Under the pieces are notes generated by a model that did no database searches, was not told the DNA's origin, and was given only the letters and a program-made list of their open reading frames with translations. The position numbers were made by a program, and so were the translations under genes. A stretch of 64,000 nucleotides of DNA, from assembly GCF_008868005.1 (NCBI RefSeq), contig NZ_WAAO01000001.1:1426001-1490000 (forward strand). Direction: 5' to 3'. The stretch's first letter is position 1. Each line of letters starts with the position of its first letter. This DNA is from Microbacterium algeriense. Its GTDB lineage: Bacteria > Actinomycetota > Actinomycetes > Actinomycetales > Microbacteriaceae. Shown here one piece after another: positions 60,928 to 64,000 of the stretch.

Positions 60928-61352
60928 GGTTCCGGACCGGCGGCCGGACGAGCCCGGAGGAGGGGAGTGTGATGCTGCTCACTCTCGGGTACGTTCTGCT
61001 CGCGCTGGCGCTGCTGTTCGTGTGCGTCTGCGCCACGGACCTCTACATCGCGCAGAAGCGCCTCGATGCCCTCGCGGACTCCGCGGCGCTCGCCGGAGCT
61101 GACGGGTTCACGCTGGAAGTGCGCGACGGCGCCTTCCGTGCGGAACTGACCGACGCGGGCGTGGGCGATCACGCGACCGCGGTGGTGACCGCGCTTCCTG
61201 GGAAGGCGTCGATCGTCGCGGCGGGGACGCCCGATGGAGTGTCCGCGCGCGTCACGGTGGCGACGGACTGGCACCCGCCGTTGCTGTCGCCGTTCATCCC
61301 GGACGGCGTGCGGCTCGAATCGACCGCGACCAGCCGCACCGCACTGCGGTAG
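60924..61352 (+). CDS. TadG-like pilus-associated protein
   Basis: This 142-residue protein has the pattern EEGSVMLLTLGYVLLALALL and, after the helix, IAQKRLDALADSAALAGAD. That is typical of the Flp-pilus TadE/G-like family, which is shorter in Actinobacteria than full TadG with its von Willebrand domain. It is the last gene of the Tad operon. A 19-base gap separates it from a convergent lipoprotein gene. Confidence 0.82.
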   Translation: MRFRTGGRTSPEEGSVMLLTLGYVLLALALLFVCVCATDLYIAQKRLDALADSAALAGADGFTLEVRDGAFRAELTDAGVGDHATAVVTALPGKASIVAAGTPDGVSARVTVATDWHPPLLSPFIPDGVRLESTATSRTALR

Positions 61353-61371
61353 TTGAGCGGACTCACCGACG

Positions 61372-61833
61372 TCAGCGGAACGACAGCCCGTCACAGCTGA
61401 CCGCGTCGGCGAAGTCGTCGTCCGCGATCTCGCTCCTGACCTCTGCCGTGTAAGCGCGCTTCGGAATCACTGCGACTTCCGCCATGGTGGCACTGTCCAC
61501 AACCGCGTCGTCTGCGCAGCTCGCCACGACGATCCATGCAGTGTCGTCGCCGCCTTGCTGGTACGTCGCCTCGAGGCCTACGCGGGGCGAGACATCCTGG
61601 GTGAGCAAAGTAGTCGTGTCCCCCACGTGTTCTGAAACCTCCTCAAGAGACTTCCCGACCGTCTCGGCGATCGGCAGAGAGGACATGGCGCAACCGGTGA
61701 CCGCCGCCGCTAGCGCGACTGCCGGCTCGCACGCGCGAAGGCGGATCAAAGCCCGCGTCAGGAGCTTGCCCCGGAGTGCTGCGCTGCGCCTGAGCGCCCC
61801 GGGGCCTATGGGGCGGAACGCTGCTTCGGTCAT
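61372..61833 (-). CDS. Putative lipoprotein of unknown function
   Basis: This 153-residue protein has a long basic N-terminus, then a hydrophobic stretch (AVALAAAVTGC) with a lipobox VTGC (Cys about residue 48). The mature part has two further cysteines (ASCADD and AVSCDG) that could pair outside. No family was recognised. ATG at 61833 is favoured by a TAGCCT box six bases upstream; TTG at 61749 would give a more usual signal length. The gene is less GC-rich than its neighbours by eye, which hints at recent acquisition. Confidence 0.65.
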   Translation of the reverse strand: MTEAAFRPIGPGALRRSAALRGKLLTRALIRLRACEPAVALAAAVTGCAMSSLPIAETVGKSLEEVSEHVGDTTTLLTQDVSPRVGLEATYQQGGDDTAWIVVASCADDAVVDSATMAEVAVIPKRAYTAEVRSEIADDDFADAVSCDGLSFR

Positions 61834-61839
61834 CCGCCC

Positions 61840-61845
61840 AGGCTA
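61840..61845 (-). promoter_or_regulatory. -10 box of leaderless promoter, lipoprotein gene
   Basis: Minus-strand TAGCCT, then six bases, then ATG at 61833. Confidence 0.4.
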
Positions 61846-61852
61846 CTGGAAT

Positions 61853-62443
61853 CTAAAGTTTTACCGCGCCGCGCACTCGCTCCAACCGCACGAAGGCGAC
61901 GAGGACTCCGGCGGCGAGGGCGCCGAGCCCGCCGAGGGCCATGTCGCCGATGGTGTCCTCGTAGGTGACGAAGATCTCGTCCGTGACGAACGTACGGCCG
62001 GCCCACTCGATCATCTCCCAGACGGCGCTGACGGCGAGCCCGAGGATCGTGCAGAGGACGACGGGGATGCGGCGGCGGAATTCCGGCGAGTCCTGGGCGG
62101 GGACGATGCGGAGCCGCGCGAGCACCAGGTAGCCCGTCGCGGCGATCGCTCCTGTGCACACGAAGTGCACCACGAGGTCCCACCCCGGCACCGACCGGTA
62201 GAGGTCGAACACGTTGCTCGCCGCCGCGACGAGCACGGTCACGCCGACGGCGAGGTCCGCCCCGCCACGCATCCCGAGCGCGCGCGGGAGCATGAGCGCG
62301 GGCGTGGCGAGAGCGAGGATGCCGGCATCGGTCGGGGTGGACCAGATGGCGGCCACCAGCACGCTGAGCACGCCGATCACTCGGATGGCGTCGGCGCCGT
62401 ACTCCGCGACGGTGCGCGGACGACGGAGGAAATCCTCTTTCAC
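61853..62443 (-). CDS. Multi-spanning membrane protein, YjdF/DUF2238-like
   Basis: This 196-residue protein has about six hydrophobic segments. The conserved polar pattern is WDLVVHFVCTGA, later AVWEMIEWAGR, and YEDTIGDMALGGLGA. This series (D..H, E..EW, D..D) recalls the YjdF/DUF2238 membrane family. Function unknown. It is the last gene of an operon with the phosphatase-like protein and the glycosyltransferase; the GTG start overlaps the upstream stop (GTGA). Confidence 0.72.
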   Translation of the reverse strand: MKEDFLRRPRTVAEYGADAIRVIGVLSVLVAAIWSTPTDAGILALATPALMLPRALGMRGGADLAVGVTVLVAAASNVFDLYRSVPGWDLVVHFVCTGAIAATGYLVLARLRIVPAQDSPEFRRRIPVVLCTILGLAVSAVWEMIEWAGRTFVTDEIFVTYEDTIGDMALGGLGALAAGVLVAFVRLERVRGAVKL

Positions 62444-63285
62444 GGTGCCTCCTCTGGGCGGTCGGGGGTGGCGGTGTCAAGGTCGAACAGGACCTGCACG
62501 GGGAGATGGTCCGACGGCCAGCCGCCCTCATACCGCCGCGCGTTGATGCCCGCACGACGCACCCGGAGCTCGGGCGAGGCGAGGATCCCGTCGATGCGCC
62601 GTCCAGGCCGCGGGGGACGGTAGCGCGCGAACGTCCCCCAGTCGGGGGTCCGCCGGGATTCGGCCGTGTTCCACGCGTCGGTGAGCAACCCGCCGGACTG
62701 GAGGGTGCGCCATGGTGCGGAGCCGGCTCGTGCGTTGAAGTCGCCGAGGACGATGACCGGTGCGGCCGCCGCTTCGGCCCGGCGGTGGATCGCCTGCGCC
62801 TGTCGGAGCCGTGCCCAGGGCGAGAACGCATCGAGATGCGTGTTGAAGACGGTGACCTCGCGCCCCGTCAGCCGATCACGGAAGAGCGCGGCCACCACGA
62901 CGCGCGGGAGGCTGAGCCACGACGAGGAACCCGGCCGTTCCGGATGGCGCGACAGGGCGTACTGACTCCCCGCGCGCAGCTCCAGCCGCTCGGCGTCGTA
63001 GAACAGCGGGCAGCCTTCACCTCGGGGTCCGGGAAGCCGGCCGTGGCCGAGCATCCGGTACGACGGGCCGAGCGCATCGCGGACGACGGCCGCCTGTGCG
63101 GGCAGCGCCTCCTGCACGCCGAGCACGTGCGGTCGCTCCGCGCGCAGCAGCACCGCGACGCGCGGTCGCCTCCTGGGCCACCGGTCTTCCGGTGGCCAGG
63201 CCAGGGCGCCGAGGTCGCGCCGCACGTTGAGCGTCATCACATGGAGGTCGGTGTCGGCGGCGGCTCCGAGGAGAGGCTCGGTCAT
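62440..63285 (-). CDS. Endonuclease/exonuclease/phosphatase family protein
   Basis: This 281-residue protein has the EEP fold: LHVMTLNVRRD near the N-terminus, the metal glutamate in LGVQEALP, FNTHLDAFS, VLGDFNARAG, the RRIDGILAS element and WPSDHLPV at the end. The family includes phosphodiesterases, sphingomyelinases and nucleases. With no signal peptide and no DNA-repair signature, a cytoplasmic phosphatase is as likely as a nuclease. It sits between a glycosyltransferase and a membrane protein, so a lipid or glycolipid substrate is a reasonable guess. Confidence 0.85.
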   Translation of the reverse strand: MTEPLLGAAADTDLHVMTLNVRRDLGALAWPPEDRWPRRRPRVAVLLRAERPHVLGVQEALPAQAAVVRDALGPSYRMLGHGRLPGPRGEGCPLFYDAERLELRAGSQYALSRHPERPGSSSWLSLPRVVVAALFRDRLTGREVTVFNTHLDAFSPWARLRQAQAIHRRAEAAAAPVIVLGDFNARAGSAPWRTLQSGGLLTDAWNTAESRRTPDWGTFARYRPPRPGRRIDGILASPELRVRRAGINARRYEGGWPSDHLPVQVLFDLDTATPDRPEEAP

Positions 63286-64000
63286 CGCCGCGCTCCCGGA
63301 GCCGGGACGCCGAGGCGGTGGAACAGGCGTCGCAGGCCGAGGCGCACCCAACGCACCGGAGGGAAGTCCTCCGGCCAGTGCACGAGCACGGTCCGGAAAC
63401 CGGCGGCGATACGACGGAGGAAGGCGCGACCGCTGCCGAAGGGTCGCATCGAGATGCCCATCCCCGTTCCTCGGAGCCAGCGGATGCGGTGACGTTCACC
63501 CACGTGGAAGGCGAGGTCCAGGTCGTCGTGTAGGCCAGGATCGCGGTGCACGCGGTCGCGGACGTCGAGCCAGGTCGACCGGCGCAGGGCGAGGTTCGAC
63601 CCGAACAGCGGGGCGTGACCCAGCGCCGTGCCGCACACCAGCCCGTACGCGAGGAGATACACCGCGGCCAGAGGGCGGCGCAACGCCGGCGGCCCGTCCA
63701 CGAAGTGCGCGCCGCCCGTCCACGCTCCGACGCGAGGGTCTCGTCTGCACGCCCCCACCATCCGCTCGACCCATCGCGGATCGGGGACACCGTCGGCGTC
63801 CAGGCGCAGCATCACCTCGCCGGTCGCCGCGTCGTAGCCGGCCGCGCTCGCCGCGGGGATGCCGGGAGTGTCGCACCGGACGACGCGCGCCCCCTGTCGC
63901 GTGGCGACCTCGGCGGAGGAGTCGGTGGAGCCGTTGTCGACGACGACGATCTCGTCCGCCGGCAGCGTCTGCACGGCGAGAGCCCTGAGGCAGCGCTGCA
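63282..64000 (-). CDS. Glycosyltransferase family 2, partial (5' end beyond window)
   Basis: At least 239 residues are present; the reading frame stays open to the window edge, so the N-terminus is missing. The GT-A nucleotide-sugar motif VVVDNGSTDSSAEVA is close to the edge, and LRLDADGVPDPRW supplies the DXD metal site. A hydrophobic segment (LAAVYLLAYGLVCG) lies in the middle. A HDDLDLAF segment fits the catalytic acidic region (ED-like). It is probably a cell-envelope glycan or glycolipid transferase. It overlaps the EEP-family gene by four bases (ATGA). Confidence 0.85.
   Translation of the reverse strand, partial: QRCLRALAVQTLPADEIVVVDNGSTDSSAEVATRQGARVVRCDTPGIPAASAAGYDAATGEVMLRLDADGVPDPRWVERMVGACRRDPRVGAWTGGAHFVDGPPALRRPLAAVYLLAYGLVCGTALGHAPLFGSNLALRRSTWLDVRDRVHRDPGLHDDLDLAFHVGERHRIRWLRGTGMGISMRPFGSGRAFLRRIAAGFRTVLVHWPEDFPPVRWVRLGLRRLFHRLGVPAPGARR

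Overview
The window is a dense, uniformly GC-rich (about 70 percent) bacterial chromosome segment. It has about 60 protein genes on both strands, one tRNA and no gene-free stretch longer than about 250 bases. The gene content points to the actinobacterial family Microbacteriaceae, most likely Microbacterium (inference, no database was searched). Evidence: an acyl-CoA carboxylase with a small epsilon subunit, the order DUF3039 - pncB (opposite strand) - murI - rph - rdgB, an actinobacterial Tad pilus locus, Ku plus a LigD-type ligase, and many genes that start directly behind a TANNNT -10 box with no leader. No insertion sequence, prophage, CRISPR array or rRNA operon was seen.

Layout. 1-2.8 kb: DUF4166 protein, exonuclease III, YihY/BrkB membrane protein. 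2.8-6.4 kb: sdhCDAB succinate dehydrogenase operon (minus strand), divergent from manC (6.5-7.7 kb), with a 14-bp palindrome between them. 7.8-16 kb: nucleoside uptake and salvage block (BMP lipoprotein, ABC ATPase, two permeases, cytidine deaminase, thymidine phosphorylase, adenosine deaminase), followed by a polysaccharide deacetylase and a PfkB-type kinase. 18-20 kb: alpha/beta hydrolase and a flavin monooxygenase. 20.2-27.8 kb: a mannitol PTS operon that also carries the general PTS proteins EI and HPr plus a separate IIB, divergent from a PRD-containing activator. 27.8-30.6 kb: a second HPr, a phosphosugar mutase and purine nucleoside phosphorylase. 30.6-36 kb: a quinone-reductase-like flavoprotein, acyl-CoA carboxylase alpha chain, Maf and an RNA methyltransferase. 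36-40.3 kb: two-component system with a third membrane protein, then a ROK regulator. 40.3-44 kb: carboxylase epsilon and beta subunits, an EcsC-like protein and an NTP transferase. 44.2-47.7 kb: an ABC exporter pair whose ATPase carries a 380-residue basic-then-acidic tail. 47.7-52.6 kb: housekeeping cluster (DUF3039, pncB, murI, rph, rdgB, CDF transporter). 52.6-56.5 kb: LigD and Ku (minimal end joining), DedA, tRNA-Leu. 56.5-61.4 kb: a proline-rich repeat protein and a seven-gene Tad pilus operon. 61.4-64 kb: a lipoprotein, then an operon of a glycosyltransferase (cut by the window edge), an exonuclease/endonuclease/phosphatase protein and a membrane protein.

How they work together. Nucleosides imported by the BMP-type transporter are deaminated and phosphorolysed by Cdd, DeoA, Add and PNP. 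The resulting pentose-1-phosphate may be handled by the mutase next to PNP. Mannitol enters through the PTS and is oxidised by MtlD. Most transcription units look tightly coupled: stop and start codons commonly overlap as ATGA or GTGA. The features most worth a second look are the histone-tail-like ABC ATPase, a 78-bp perfect palindrome acting as a two-way terminator, and the consistent leaderless promoter spacing, which also fixes many start codons.
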